From: an uncultured Clostridia bacterium
GTDB taxonomy: Bacteria; Bacillota; Clostridia; Christensenellales; Borkfalkiaceae
Length of the DNA: 42,890 bases
NCBI GenBank assembly: GCA_947597925.1
Contig: CANQFA010000011.1
Location: forward strand, 1-42,890
Direction of reading: 5' to 3'
Program-made: the position numbers and the translations under genes
Part shown: positions 22,363 to 30,225 of the stretch, one piece after another
Numbering within the stretch: the first letter of the stretch is position 1
How the letters are laid out: each line of letters begins with the position of its first letter
The notes under the pieces: generated by a model
Told to the model about the DNA's origin: nothing
The model's input: only the letters and a program-made list of their open reading frames with translations
Databases searched by the model: none

Positions 22363-23332
22363 GCTCCTGCTCATCCTGTCGCTCCTCCTCTTTCCCGCTC
22401 ATTTGCCCGCAAGGGCGGAGGCGAGAGAGGGGAGGGCGGAGTGCGTCATCGAGGTCACTTCCCGCCGCTTCCTGCACGAGAAGAATGCGGAGGCCCGTCT
22501 TCCCATGGCGAGTACGACGAAGATCTTGACCGCCGTCATCGCCATCGAGGACTGCGACCTCGGCGAGGAGGTCGAGGTCCCCGCCGAGGCGGCGCGTGCG
22601 GAGGGGTCGAGTGCCTATCTGCGTGCGGGGGAGCGCATCTCCGTGCGCGACCTCCTCTATGGGCTCATGCTGCGCTCGGGCAATGACTGTGCCGTGACCC
22701 TCGCCATCCATCACAGCGGGAGCCTCGGCCGCTTTGCCGAAGTCATGACGGAGCGGGCTGCCGCAATGGGGGCGGAGAGCAGCCGCTTTGCAAATCCCCA
22801 CGGCCTGCCCGACGAGGGGCACTACACCACGGCGCGCGACCTCGCCCTCGTGGCGGCCTACGCCATGCAAAACGAGACCTTCCGCGAGATCGTCTCGACG
22901 AAATATTACGCCCCGCGCGGGTGGAGCAATAAAAATAAGCTCCTCTCGAGCTTCGAGGGGGCAAACGGCGTGAAGACGGGCTTTACGACCGCGGCGGGAA
23001 AGTGCCTCGTCGCGAGTGCGGAGCGGGAGGGGATGACCCTCGTGAGCGTCCTTCTGAACTGTCCCGAGACCTATGCGCGAAGTGCGGAGCTCCTCGATGC
23101 TGCCTTCTCGGAGTACTCTATGATCCCGCTCCTCGACGCGAGCATGCCCTTTTCGGGGTATCGGATAAGGAGAAATTTCGCCTATCCGCTCAGGGCGGAG
23201 GAGCTCGCGGAGGTCCGCCTCGAGGGGGTCTCCTGCATGCCTCTCCCCGAAAAATCAGGCGAACTCGCGGGTCAGGTGCTCGTATATCTCGCAAATCGCT
23301 TGATTTTTTCCGAAAATTTGTATATCATGTAG
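22355..23332 (+). CDS. dacB: D-alanyl-D-alanine carboxypeptidase, DacB/PBP5*-like
   Basis: 325 residues. A signal peptide (1-22, ending LPARA) and S11 peptidase motifs: S53-T-T-K56, S108-G-N110 and K207-T-G. The position after scpAB and ytfIJ and before rluB matches spore-cortex DacB of Bacillus, except that the usual spmA and spmB are missing. Co-transcription with ytfIJ from a sigma-G-like promoter would put it in the forespore. Bacillus dacB is sigma-E, so this is an inference. The C-terminal domain is shorter than in the paralogue at 16219. Confidence 0.9.
   Translation: MIKLLLILSLLLFPAHLPARAEAREGRAECVIEVTSRRFLHEKNAEARLPMASTTKILTAVIAIEDCDLGEEVEVPAEAARAEGSSAYLRAGERISVRDLLYGLMLRSGNDCAVTLAIHHSGSLGRFAEVMTERAAAMGAESSRFANPHGLPDEGHYTTARDLALVAAYAMQNETFREIVSTKYYAPRGWSNKNKLLSSFEGANGVKTGFTTAAGKCLVASAEREGMTLVSVLLNCPETYARSAELLDAAFSEYSMIPLLDASMPFSGYRIRRNFAYPLRAEELAEVRLEGVSCMPLPEKSGELAGQVLVYLANRLIFSENLYIM
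23300..23328 (+). promoter_or_regulatory. candidate sigma-A promoter of rluB
   Basis: TTGATT (23300-23305), 17 bp, TATCAT (23323-23328), within the last codons of dacB. It would give a leader of about 37 nt carrying GGGAG at 23359-23363 before ATG 23372. Confidence 0.55.
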
Positions 23333-23371
23333 GGGAGCCCACATGGGCACATCTTCATGGGAGCACCTCAC

Positions 23372-24085
23372 ATGCGCATCAATCAATTTCTTGCAAAACA
23401 GGGCGTCGCCTCGCGGCGGGGAGCCGATGAGCTCATCAAGGCGGGCAGAGTGACCGTAAACGGCAAGCCCGCGACCCTCGGGACGGATGTCGGCGAAGGG
23501 GACGACGTCGCCCTCGACGGCAAGCTCCTCTCCCATAAGGTGAAGTATGAGTACTATCTCCTCAATAAGCCCAAGGGATGCGTCACCACGGTGCAGGACG
23601 AGAAGACGGAGCGGCCGCGAAAGACGGTCATGGACTTTCTCCCCGCGGGCGCGGGAAAGGTCTATCCCGTGGGCAGGCTGGACTATGACAGCGAGGGTCT
23701 GCTCATCCTCACCAACGACGGCGACCTCGCCTTCCGCCTGACCGACCCCAAGAGCGAGATCCCGAAGACCTACCTCGTGCGCGTGGAGGGGACGGTGCCG
23801 CAGAATGCCCTGAACCGCCTCCGCAGCGGCGTGGAGATCGAGCCCGGCGTCGTGACCAAGAAGTGCAAAATCGTCGTGGTGGAGACGGACAAGGAATACA
23901 CGAAGCTTCGGCTCGTCCTCACCGAGGGCAAGAACCGCGAGATCCGCAGGATGTTTGAGGCGGTGGGCAAGACGGTGACCTTTTTGAAGCGCACCAAGCT
24001 CGGCGACCTCGGCCTCACCGGTCTCGACCGCGGCGCCTGCCGCCGTCTCACCCCCGAAGAGGTCTTCTATTTGAAAAACCTGTGA
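23372..24085 (+). CDS. rluB: ribosomal large subunit pseudouridine synthase RluB
   Basis: 237 residues from ATG 23372, chosen because GGGAG lies 8 nt upstream and the family begins MRINQFLAKQGVASRRGADELI; an ATG at 23357 would add five residues. An N-terminal S4 domain (1-60) is followed by the RsuA-type catalytic domain. That domain has YPVGRLDYDSEGLLILTNDGDLAF with the catalytic aspartate, KTYLVRVEG and LTEGKNREIRRMFEAVGKTVTFLKRT. It modifies 23S rRNA helix 89 in known members. In Bacillus it also follows the scpAB-dacB region. Confidence 0.95.
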   Translation: MRINQFLAKQGVASRRGADELIKAGRVTVNGKPATLGTDVGEGDDVALDGKLLSHKVKYEYYLLNKPKGCVTTVQDEKTERPRKTVMDFLPAGAGKVYPVGRLDYDSEGLLILTNDGDLAFRLTDPKSEIPKTYLVRVEGTVPQNALNRLRSGVEIEPGVVTKKCKIVVVETDKEYTKLRLVLTEGKNREIRRMFEAVGKTVTFLKRTKLGDLGLTGLDRGACRRLTPEEVFYLKNL

Positions 24086-24117
24086 GCGGGGAAACCGTAT
24101 CGCAAGGAACGCAAAAA

Positions 24118-24241
24118 AGCTTGCTTGGCGCCCCCTCGAGGGGGAGCCGGCGCGCAGCGACTGAGGGGGTGGGGAACGACACCGTTTGAGAATGACACCC
24201 CTTTGCCCCTGCGGGGACTTTCCCCTCAAGGGGACAGCAAG
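24118..24241 (+). repeat. 124-bp MITE-like repeat, copy 1
   Basis: Begins near AAGCTTGCTTGGCGCC and ends CCCCTCAAGGGGACAGCAAG. The ends are imperfect inverted repeats (CTTGCT...CCCCTNGAGGGG against CCCCTCAAGGGGACAGCAAG). It is about 90% identical to the direct repeat at 25070-25193. A second copy of the right end follows at 24251-24270. It lies between the convergent rluB and lexA genes. No coding capacity. Confidence 0.85.
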
Positions 24242-24272
24242 GGACACCCCGCCCTCAAGGGGACAGCAAGAC

Positions 24273-24299
24273 ATAAAAAGCAACCCAAAAACGGGTTGC
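24273..24299 (-). terminator. terminator of lexA (GCAACCC hairpin)
   Basis: GCAACCC (24280-24286) and GGGTTGC (24293-24299) form a 7-bp stem. On the minus strand it is followed by CTTTTTAT. The same stem recurs at 25018-25037 and 38755-38774. Confidence 0.75.
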
Positions 24300-24324
24300 T
24301 TCTTTCTATACTTTTTTTCATTTC

Positions 24325-24936
24325 TCAGCGGATGGTGCGGAGGAGCCCGATGACCTTTCCCACGATCATGGCGTCGCTCATCTCGTCGAGCACGATGTCC
24401 GCCATCGTCTCATTCTCGGGATGGAGGATGACTTTGCCCCCGCGGCGGTAGATGCGCTTGACCGTGCCGCCGTGGCCGCTCCCGTCTTCGTCGTAGAGGA
24501 CCACCACGATCTCCCCGTCGTCGGCCGTCTCCTGCTTGCGCACGATGACTTTGTCGCCGTCGAGGATGCCCGCATCGATCATACTCGTGCCGCGGACGCG
24601 GAGCATAAAGAGCTGATCGCCCTTAAATTCGGAGGCGGAGAGGGGATAGTAGCCCTCGAAATTTTCGACTGCGAGGAGGGGCTTGCCCGCCGCAACATCG
24701 CCGAGGAGGGGAATGCGCCTCGTCTCATCCCCGCGGACGACGAGGGCGCGCTTCTTATTTTCCGCCTTGTCGAGATAGCCGAGGTCGCGGAGGCGGTTGA
24801 TGTAGTCATAGGCCGTCGCCGTGGAGCGGATGCCGAGGTCACGGCACATGTCGCGCACGGTGGGGGAAAATCCGTTTTCCTCCGTATAGGCTCTGATGTA
24901 GTCGAGGACTTCGAGAAGTCTCTGATGATCTGCCAT
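24325..24936 (-). CDS. lexA: LexA repressor, SOS regulator
   Basis: 203 residues; GGAGGTGAT precedes the ATG. The N-terminal winged helix (1-65, LDYIRAYTEENGFSPTVRDMCRDLGIRSTATAYDYINRL) binds SOS boxes. The self-cleavage site is A83-G84 (DVAAGKP), and the catalytic dyad is serine 118 (RGTSMID) and lysine 160 (GTVKRI). RecA filaments on damaged DNA stimulate cleavage. An operator-like site overlaps its own promoter. The gene is bracketed by two direct copies of a MITE-like repeat. Confidence 0.96.
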   Translation of the reverse strand: MADHQRLLEVLDYIRAYTEENGFSPTVRDMCRDLGIRSTATAYDYINRLRDLGYLDKAENKKRALVVRGDETRRIPLLGDVAAGKPLLAVENFEGYYPLSASEFKGDQLFMLRVRGTSMIDAGILDGDKVIVRKQETADDGEIVVVLYDEDGSGHGGTVKRIYRRGGKVILHPENETMADIVLDEMSDAMIVGKVIGLLRTIR

Positions 24937-24954
24937 AATATCACCTCCGATCCC

Positions 24955-24993
24955 ATCATATCATACTTTACGGAAAAAAGCAAACGTTTGTTT
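24955..24993 (-). promoter_or_regulatory. lexA promoter with possible LexA box
   Basis: On the minus strand, TTGCTT (24983-24978), 17 bp, TATGAT (24960-24955). The stretch at 24993-24982 reads AAACAAACGTTT, one mismatch from the Firmicutes box GAAC-N4-GTTY, and overlaps the -35. The 10-bp palindrome CAAACGTTTG (24981-24990) is an alternative core. Confidence 0.6.
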
Positions 24994-25017
24994 CAAAATT
25001 TTTCGGAAATTTTTCAA

Positions 25018-25037
25018 GCAACCCAAAAACGGGTTGC
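25018..25037. repeat. GCAACCC/GGGTTGC hairpin
   Basis: GCAACCC, loop AAAAAC, GGGTTGC, with the stem extended to 10 bp by flanking CAA/TTG. It lies between the Cys-rich protein gene and the lexA promoter and lacks a good T run on the minus strand. It may still end the upstream minus-strand operon. Confidence 0.7.
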
Positions 25038-25069
25038 TTGGATGGCCATAAAAGCAAGGGATGCAGAAG

Positions 25070-25193
25070 AGCTTGCTCGGCGTCCCCTTGAGGGGGAGCT
25101 GTCGCGCAGCGACTGAGGGGGTGGGGAATGACACAGTTTGAGAATGACACCCCTTTGCCCCTGCGGGGACTTTCCCCTCAAGGGGACAGCAAG
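25070..25193 (+). repeat. 124-bp MITE-like repeat, copy 2
   Basis: Direct repeat of 24118-24241 with about ten substitutions. Begins near AGCTTGCTCGGCGTCC and ends CCCCTCAAGGGGACAGCAAG; the ends form an imperfect terminal inverted repeat. With copy 1 it brackets lexA. Confidence 0.85.
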
Positions 25194-25202
25194 ACGCCCT
25201 TT

Positions 25203-25388
25203 TCACTCGTCGAGGTCGCTCTCGCTCTCTACGATCTTGTCTATTTTGATGGTCGCATAGTCGCGGATGTCGAGGCATTTGCCGCAGTTGGTGCAGGGCT
25301 TGGAGGGGTCGAGGTCGCATACCTCGCATTCCATGCAGCCGTCGCATTCCTTTCCTTCATGCAGGACGCATTCTTTCACGAGCTTCAT
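25203..25388 (-). CDS. small cysteine-rich protein, putative metal or Fe-S cluster binder
   Basis: 61 residues, start preceded by GAGG. Eight cysteines at 7, 15, 18, 21, 24, 32, 35 and 38 give the pattern C-x7-CxxCxxCxxC-x7-CxxCxxC. The acidic tail is KIDKIVESESDLDE. The spacing could ligate one or two Fe-S clusters or zinc. I recall similar short proteins in Clostridia but know no name or function. It lies 8 bp after hflX and is probably co-transcribed with it, the recombinase and the XRE regulator. The codon use and Shine-Dalgarno support a real gene. Confidence 0.75.
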   Translation of the reverse strand: MKLVKECVLHEGKECDGCMECEVCDLDPSKPCTNCGKCLDIRDYATIKIDKIVESESDLDE

Positions 25389-25396
25389 ACCTTACC

Positions 25397-26659
25397 TCAA
25401 TGGGAGAAAAATTTTCGCAGCTTGTCCGCGTGCGCGGCGGGGAGAACGGCATCGACGAGGGCGCCGTCGTCCGTGTAGGTGACCTTGCGCTCGGTGAGAA
25501 GGGGGCGGAGAGCGGCATATTCCGACATGGCGGCATAGGGGATGAAGAGCTTCGCCTCGGCAAAGTCCTCCTTGAGCGCCTCGAAGATGCGCCTCTTCAG
25601 CACGTCGAGCCCCTCGCCCGTCTTCGCGGAGATCTCCACACAGTCCTTGGGAAGGCGCCCGTGCGGGGCATCGCACTTATTCATGACGATGAGGTAGGGC
25701 GCGTCGAAGCCGAGGTCCTTCAGGGTATCGAGGGTGACCGCCTGCTGCATCTCGTAGGCGCCCGTCGCGTCGCAGACGATGAGGGCGAGGTCGGCGGAGA
25801 GGGCGCTCTCGAGGGTGGAGCGGAAGGCCTTGATGAGGGAATGGGGGAGCTCCTGCAGAAATCCCACCGTATCGACCATCAGAAAGGGTACGCCCTCGGC
25901 TTCAAAGGCCCGCGCGGTGGGGTCGAGGGTGGCAAAGAGGGCATCTTGCACGAGGACATTCGCCCCCGTCATGGCATTGAGAAGGGTAGATTTTCCCGTG
26001 TTGGTGTATCCCACGAGGGCGACGGTATGCACGCCCTCCTTCTTTCTCCGCTTGGAGAGGAGGGAGCGGCGCTGTTCGGTCTCCGCAAGCTTCTGCTCGA
26101 GGGCGCGGATGCGGGCGCGGATGTGCCGCCTGTCCGTCTCGAGCTTGGTCTCCCCGGGACCCCGCGTGCCGATGCCGCCGCCGAGACGGGAGAGCGCGCC
26201 GCCCTTGCCCTTCAGCCGTGGGTAGAGATAGCGGTACTGCGCGAGCTCCACCTGCAGCCTTCCCTCACTCGATTGGGCGCGGAGGGCAAAGATGTCGAGG
26301 ATGAGCGTCGTGCGGTCTATGACCTTCTTGCCGCCCAAGGCATGCGAGAGGTTGAGGGTCTGGGAGGGAGAGAGGTCGCCATTGAAGAGCACGGTGACGT
26401 CGAGCCCGTCGAGGATCCTGCAGAGCTCCTCCGTCTTTCCCTTGCCGAGGAAGGTGGCGGGGTCCACTTCGCGGATGTTCTGGCGGAGGGTGCCCGCATA
26501 GCTCGCCCCCGCGCTCTCGATGAGGGAGAGGGCCTCCGCGTGCAAGACCTCGGACTGCGGCCCGAAGACGGGCTGCACCACATAGATGCGCTCGCAGAAG
26601 TCCTCCTCAGGCAAGTCGATTTTGGGTTGTAAGAAAATTGATGAATTATACTCTCTCAC
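25397..26659 (-). CDS. hflX: ribosome-associated GTPase HflX
   Basis: 420 residues. GTG 26659 overlaps the recombinase stop (GTGA) and has GGAGG about 10 nt upstream. The N-terminal HflX domain (about 25-200) contains GKGKTEEL, FNGDLSPSQTLNL and the glycine-rich GGGIGTRGPGETKLETDRR. The GTPase domain has G1 GYTNTGKST, G3 DTVGFLQELPH, and G4 MNKCD. HflX splits stalled or stressed ribosomes. A TATAAT lies within the first codons on the coding strand but has no -35 box. Confidence 0.95.
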   Translation of the reverse strand: MREYNSSIFLQPKIDLPEEDFCERIYVVQPVFGPQSEVLHAEALSLIESAGASYAGTLRQNIREVDPATFLGKGKTEELCRILDGLDVTVLFNGDLSPSQTLNLSHALGGKKVIDRTTLILDIFALRAQSSEGRLQVELAQYRYLYPRLKGKGGALSRLGGGIGTRGPGETKLETDRRHIRARIRALEQKLAETEQRRSLLSKRRKKEGVHTVALVGYTNTGKSTLLNAMTGANVLVQDALFATLDPTARAFEAEGVPFLMVDTVGFLQELPHSLIKAFRSTLESALSADLALIVCDATGAYEMQQAVTLDTLKDLGFDAPYLIVMNKCDAPHGRLPKDCVEISAKTGEGLDVLKRRIFEALKEDFAEAKLFIPYAAMSEYAALRPLLTERKVTYTDDGALVDAVLPAAHADKLRKFFSH

Positions 26660-27735
26660 GCGTCGTCGTCCTCCGCGGGGTCCTCGCGGTGCAATTTTAC
26701 CCGCCCTGCGACGGCCTTGCGGTGGTCCTCGGTGATGGCGGCATAGTGTTTTCTGGTGGTATTGACGTCGCGGTGTCCGAGGACATCGGCGACGATATAG
26801 ATATCTCCCGTCTCACGGTAGAGGGCGGTGCCGTAGGTGGAGCGGAGCTTGTGGGGGGTGATGTGCTTGAGCGGGGTCACGATGGCGGCATATTTTTTGA
26901 CGAGCTTCTCTGCGGCGCGCACGGTGAGACGGCGGTACTGCATGGAGAGGAAGAGGGCGTGCTCGCCTTCCGGCACCTTGGGGTCGCCGTTTTTCTGCTC
27001 CATATAGGCCTCGAGCGCCGCCGCGACTTCATCCGAAAAGTAGAGGATGGCCTTATTTCCGCCCTTGCGGGTGACGACAAAGGACTTCGCGGAAAAGTCG
27101 ATGCTCTCATTGTCCAGCCCCACGAGTTCGGAGATACGGATGCCCGTGCCGAGCAGAAGGGTGAGGATGGCGAGGTCGCGGACCTTGGTGCGCTCGTGGT
27201 AGCCCTCCATGTGGCGGGAGATGCCCGAGCCCGACTCCGCGGTGTCGAGGAGGTCGGAGACTTCGTCCTCCTCGAGGCGGATGATCTCCTTTTCGTGCAG
27301 CTTGGGCGTCGCCACCTTGGCGGTGTTGTTGACCGCGATGAGCCCCTTATTGAAGAAGTACTTAAACATGGAGCGCACGGTGGAGAGCTTGCGCGCCTTT
27401 GCCCGCTCGTCGCAGGAGAGGAGCTTGCCGCCGTACTCATACCGTGTGAGGTAGGAGAGGAAGATCTCGATGTCGGTATCGGTGACCGTCTCGAGGTCCT
27501 CGAGGGTGATGTCGTGGGGATCTTTTCTGTGCCGAAGTTTCTTCTTCAAGAGGAAGTCGAAGAAGATGCGCAGGTCGTAGCAATAGTTGAGGCGGGTGAG
27601 GGTGCTCGTCCGCTGCTCCACGCCGCGGAAGAAGTCCTCGCAGAAGTAGGGGAGTTCCTCCATGAGCTCGCGGATGCGGTCCACATTCCGCAGATTTCGC
27701 TCGGTATAGTAGTCGCCCGATTTTGTCTTTGCCAT
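26656..27735 (-). CDS. tyrosine recombinase, XerC/D-like
   Basis: 359 residues, longer than classical XerC/D (about 300) owing to an N-terminal extension (MAKTKSGDYYTERNLRNVDRI). A SAM-like core-binding domain (about 40-135) precedes the catalytic domain, with arginine 200 (GTGIRISE), lysine 224 (RKGG), H295/R298 (HKLR), H321 (LGHRD) and tyrosine 331 (RKHY). The full catalytic set is present. It may resolve chromosome dimers, or it may be a domesticated integrase. It is in one operon with an XRE regulator (11 nt upstream) and overlaps hflX by 4 bp. I found no dif-like site. Confidence 0.9.
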   Translation of the reverse strand: MAKTKSGDYYTERNLRNVDRIRELMEELPYFCEDFFRGVEQRTSTLTRLNYCYDLRIFFDFLLKKKLRHRKDPHDITLEDLETVTDTDIEIFLSYLTRYEYGGKLLSCDERAKARKLSTVRSMFKYFFNKGLIAVNNTAKVATPKLHEKEIIRLEEDEVSDLLDTAESGSGISRHMEGYHERTKVRDLAILTLLLGTGIRISELVGLDNESIDFSAKSFVVTRKGGNKAILYFSDEVAAALEAYMEQKNGDPKVPEGEHALFLSMQYRRLTVRAAEKLVKKYAAIVTPLKHITPHKLRSTYGTALYRETGDIYIVADVLGHRDVNTTRKHYAAITEDHRKAVAGRVKLHREDPAEDDDA

Positions 27736-27746
27736 ACTTTCTCCCT

Positions 27747-28004
27747 TCAGAAGCGCGAGCCGCGCCCGTGTTTTCCCTCAAGCGTGGGTTCGCGGGGAAG
27801 GATCTCGAGAGAGAGGAGCTCATCGGCGCTGATGCCGTAGTGCTTACAGAGGACCACGATCTCCGAGGCGCGCGGTTCGGACTGGCCGAGCTCCCAGCGC
27901 GCGAGAGAGGACTGGCTGATGCCCGTGAGCGCGGAGAGCGTCATCTGAGAGATACAGCCGTGTTCGATGCGAAGGTCGTGCAGTTTCTTTGCGAGCGGTT
28001 TCAT
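27747..28004 (-). CDS. XRE-family transcriptional regulator
   Basis: 85 residues; GGAGGATC precedes the ATG. The helix-turn-helix covers residues about 5-62 (KKLHDLRIEHGCISQMTLSALTGISQSSLARWELGQSEPRASEIVVLCKHYGISADELL), followed by a short basic tail. It is the first gene of the operon with the tyrosine recombinase and hflX. Two 16-nt direct repeats with a 19-bp period overlap its promoter and are good candidates for its own operator. Confidence 0.88.
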   Translation of the reverse strand: MKPLAKKLHDLRIEHGCISQMTLSALTGISQSSLARWELGQSEPRASEIVVLCKHYGISADELLSLEILPREPTLEGKHGRGSRF

Positions 28005-28023
28005 GGGGGATCCTCCGAATTCT

Positions 28024-28072
28024 ATTATACCACAAGCAAATCAAAAATGGGTTGCTAAATCGAAAATGGGTT
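28024..28072 (-). promoter_or_regulatory. promoter and direct-repeat operator of the XRE-recombinase-hflX operon
   Basis: An extended -10 (TGG-TATAAT, minus strand, TATAAT at 28029-28024) without a good -35. Two direct repeats reading AACCCATTTTYGATTT on the minus strand lie at 28053-28038 and 28072-28057, one mismatch apart, period 19 bp. The proximal repeat covers the -35 position. Confidence 0.65.
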
Positions 28073-28387
28073 AAAAGTTTTTTGCGGGAGCAGGTTTTTC
28101 GGGAGAGATTTTTCTCCGACGGACAAAATTTTCGGTGGGGAAGAGATATCAAACTGTTCGCAAAATGCCGCTTTTACGAATAGTTAGAGGTCTGAAAAGG
28201 GGTAAATTTCCATTTTTTCTATGAAAAAACCGCCTTGCAGCGGCTTTCGCAAATTTTACGCGTCCTCACGGTTTTTTCTTTTTTACAGGCCGTCGACTGC
28301 GGTTTTCGGAAATTTCCCCGCACGGCAGCTTGAAATTTTTCCCGAAAATCGCTCTGAGCGCGCCCAAATAGTATGTCACGATAGGTA
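28073..28387. other. AT-rich intergenic region
   Basis: About 315 bp between the XRE promoter and the end of the GH13 gene. It holds a weak minus-strand terminator-like hairpin (28223-28245) and part of a degenerate 28-nt motif at its right edge (28370-28397). Short frames here have no Shine-Dalgarno or recognisable protein; I see no gene. Confidence 0.6.
28223..28245 (-). terminator. possible terminator of the glycogen operon
   Basis: On the minus strand a short GC stem (CCGC/GCGG) is followed by six T. The stem is only 4-5 bp, so it is weak. Confidence 0.4.
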
Positions 28388-30211
28388 TTATGCGCGGCGT
28401 AGGATGCCGTAGGAATGAGGCGGCAGCGTTCCTTCGCCCGCAAAGCGCTCGCCCGTGAGATATTCGGTATACTCGCCGCGGAGCTTCAAGCGGTATTCGC
28501 CGCTCGAGCGGTTGCACCACACGATGACGGAGCGCCCGCCTTCCCGCCGCTCATAGACGAGACAGTGACGGTCGGCATAGAGCTCATGATATTCGCCGCT
28601 GCGGAAGACGGCGGGCTCGAGCGCGGTGCGGAGCTTTCCCAGCCTCTCGAAGAAGGCGGTGAGCTCCTCGTCGGCGCTTCCCCACGGGAAACAGCCGCGG
28701 CAGAAGGGATCCATATAGCCCTCCATGCCCGCCTCATCGCCGTAGTAGATGCAGGGCACGCCGGGCAGGGTAAACTGCAGCACGGCCGCCATGCGCACCT
28801 TTTCGAGGGCGATCTCGCGCTCCTCGGGGCTCAAGGAAGTCCTCGCCATCTCCTCCTTCGTCGAGCACTCCTTGCCGCCCAGGACGGTCAGAATGCGCGG
28901 CGTATCGTGCGTCGAGAGGGAGTTCATGAGGCAGTTGAGCGCTGTCTTGGGATAGTTGTCGAGGAGCATACAGACGGTCTCGCGGAGCTCGTGCGTCTCG
29001 CCCGTGCGGACAAAGTGGATGATGGCATTTTTCAGGGGATAATTCATGACGGAGTCGAGCTCGCGCCCCTGAAAATACTTGCGCCGCACGCCGTAGGAGA
29101 TCTTGTCGGAGGCATCTTCCCAGACCTCGCCGAGGAGGATGGCGTCGGGCTTTTCCGCCTTGAGCGCGGTGCGGATGCCCTCCACAAAGAAGTCGGGGAG
29201 CTCGTCGGCGACGTCGAGGCGGAACCCCGCGGCGCCCTTTCTCAGCCAAGTCCGCACGATGCCGTCCTTCCCAAGGAGGAACTTTTGGTAGCTCTCGCTG
29301 CCCTCATTGAGCGCGGGAAGGGTCTCGATGCCCCACCAGCTGTCATAGGTATCGGGGAAGCGGTGGAAGGAGTACCAGTCGGCATAGGGCGACGAGGTCG
29401 ACTGATAGGCGCCCACGCTGTCATATCTCCCGTACTTATTGAAGTAGCGGCTGTCATCGCCCGTGTGGTTGAAGACGCCGTCGAGGATGATGCGGATGCC
29501 GTACTTCTCCGCATCGGCGGTGAGGCGGGAAAAGTCCTCTTCGGTGCCGAGCAGGCCGTCTATCTTCGTGTAGTCGCCCGTGTCATAGCGGTGATTGGAG
29601 TATGCCTCGAAGATGGGATTGAGGTAGAGCGCCGTGACGTGCAGGGAGGCGAGATAGGGAAGTTTTCGGCGGATGCCCTCGAGATCGCCCCCGAAAAAGT
29701 CGTTGTTGAGCACCTTTCCGAACTCATTGGGACGGAAGGAGGGCTGCCCGCCCCAGTCGGGACGGAGGGTCTGCCAAGGTTTCGGCATGCGGTCTCCCGC
29801 GCGGAAAAAGCGGTCGGGGAAGACCTGATACATCACGCCGCCCTCGAACCAGTCGGGCGCCGCATAGGGCTCCTCGTAGACCGTCACCTGCCACGGGAGG
29901 GGGTGATAGCTCACTTCTCCCCTTCTCAGCGCTCCCCTACCCAAAAATTGCCCGTCTTCGAGGCGGAAGTCATAGAAATAGAGCCCCGCACGCGAAAAGC
30001 GGACCTTGGCGTAAAATCCCTCTTTCCCGCGATGCATGGGAAAGGAGAACTCCTCGCCCTCGTCGGTATAAAAGCGCAGGATACAAACTTCGGCGGAGAA
30101 AGAAGTTTCTCCGCCTTCGGTGAAGTATGTCTGAAATAGTACCTCGCTCCCGCGTGCCACAGCCCCCCTTTGGGACTTGCAGGCGGGGTCGAGCGGGTCG
30201 TAATACAGCAT
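28388..30211 (-). CDS. cytosolic GH13 alpha-glucanohydrolase (amylase/neopullulanase type)
   Basis: 607 residues and no signal peptide, so it acts in the cytoplasm. An N-terminal beta domain (1-115) precedes the TIM barrel. Conserved GH13 regions: DGVFNH (244-249), GFRLDVAD with nucleophile D333, GEVWED with acid E362 and STHDTPR with D436. A C-terminal beta domain ends the protein. As the last gene of the glycogen operon it probably debranches or shortens glucans released by GlgP; exact specificity cannot be read from sequence. Bases 30124-30151 resemble the 28-nt motif and encode SEVLFQTY, and a second degenerate copy spans its stop codon. Confidence 0.9.
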   Translation of the reverse strand: MLYYDPLDPACKSQRGAVARGSEVLFQTYFTEGGETSFSAEVCILRFYTDEGEEFSFPMHRGKEGFYAKVRFSRAGLYFYDFRLEDGQFLGRGALRRGEVSYHPLPWQVTVYEEPYAAPDWFEGGVMYQVFPDRFFRAGDRMPKPWQTLRPDWGGQPSFRPNEFGKVLNNDFFGGDLEGIRRKLPYLASLHVTALYLNPIFEAYSNHRYDTGDYTKIDGLLGTEEDFSRLTADAEKYGIRIILDGVFNHTGDDSRYFNKYGRYDSVGAYQSTSSPYADWYSFHRFPDTYDSWWGIETLPALNEGSESYQKFLLGKDGIVRTWLRKGAAGFRLDVADELPDFFVEGIRTALKAEKPDAILLGEVWEDASDKISYGVRRKYFQGRELDSVMNYPLKNAIIHFVRTGETHELRETVCMLLDNYPKTALNCLMNSLSTHDTPRILTVLGGKECSTKEEMARTSLSPEEREIALEKVRMAAVLQFTLPGVPCIYYGDEAGMEGYMDPFCRGCFPWGSADEELTAFFERLGKLRTALEPAVFRSGEYHELYADRHCLVYERREGGRSVIVWCNRSSGEYRLKLRGEYTEYLTGERFAGEGTLPPHSYGILRRA

Positions 30212-30225
30212 AGGCTCGCCCTATC

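Noticed and set aside
26640..26655. Internal promoter for hflX (TATAAT in its first codons)
   Set aside because: No -35 box at a workable distance, and the GTGA overlap with a Shine-Dalgarno explains translation from the upstream operon.
26638..27840. 400-residue plus-strand ORF opposite the tyrosine recombinase
   Set aside because: The minus-strand recombinase has the complete catalytic residue set; the plus frame has no family.
28221..28412. Small plus-strand ORF in the gap after the glycogen operon
   Set aside because: No Shine-Dalgarno, AT-rich, overlaps a terminator-like hairpin and the end of the GH13 gene.
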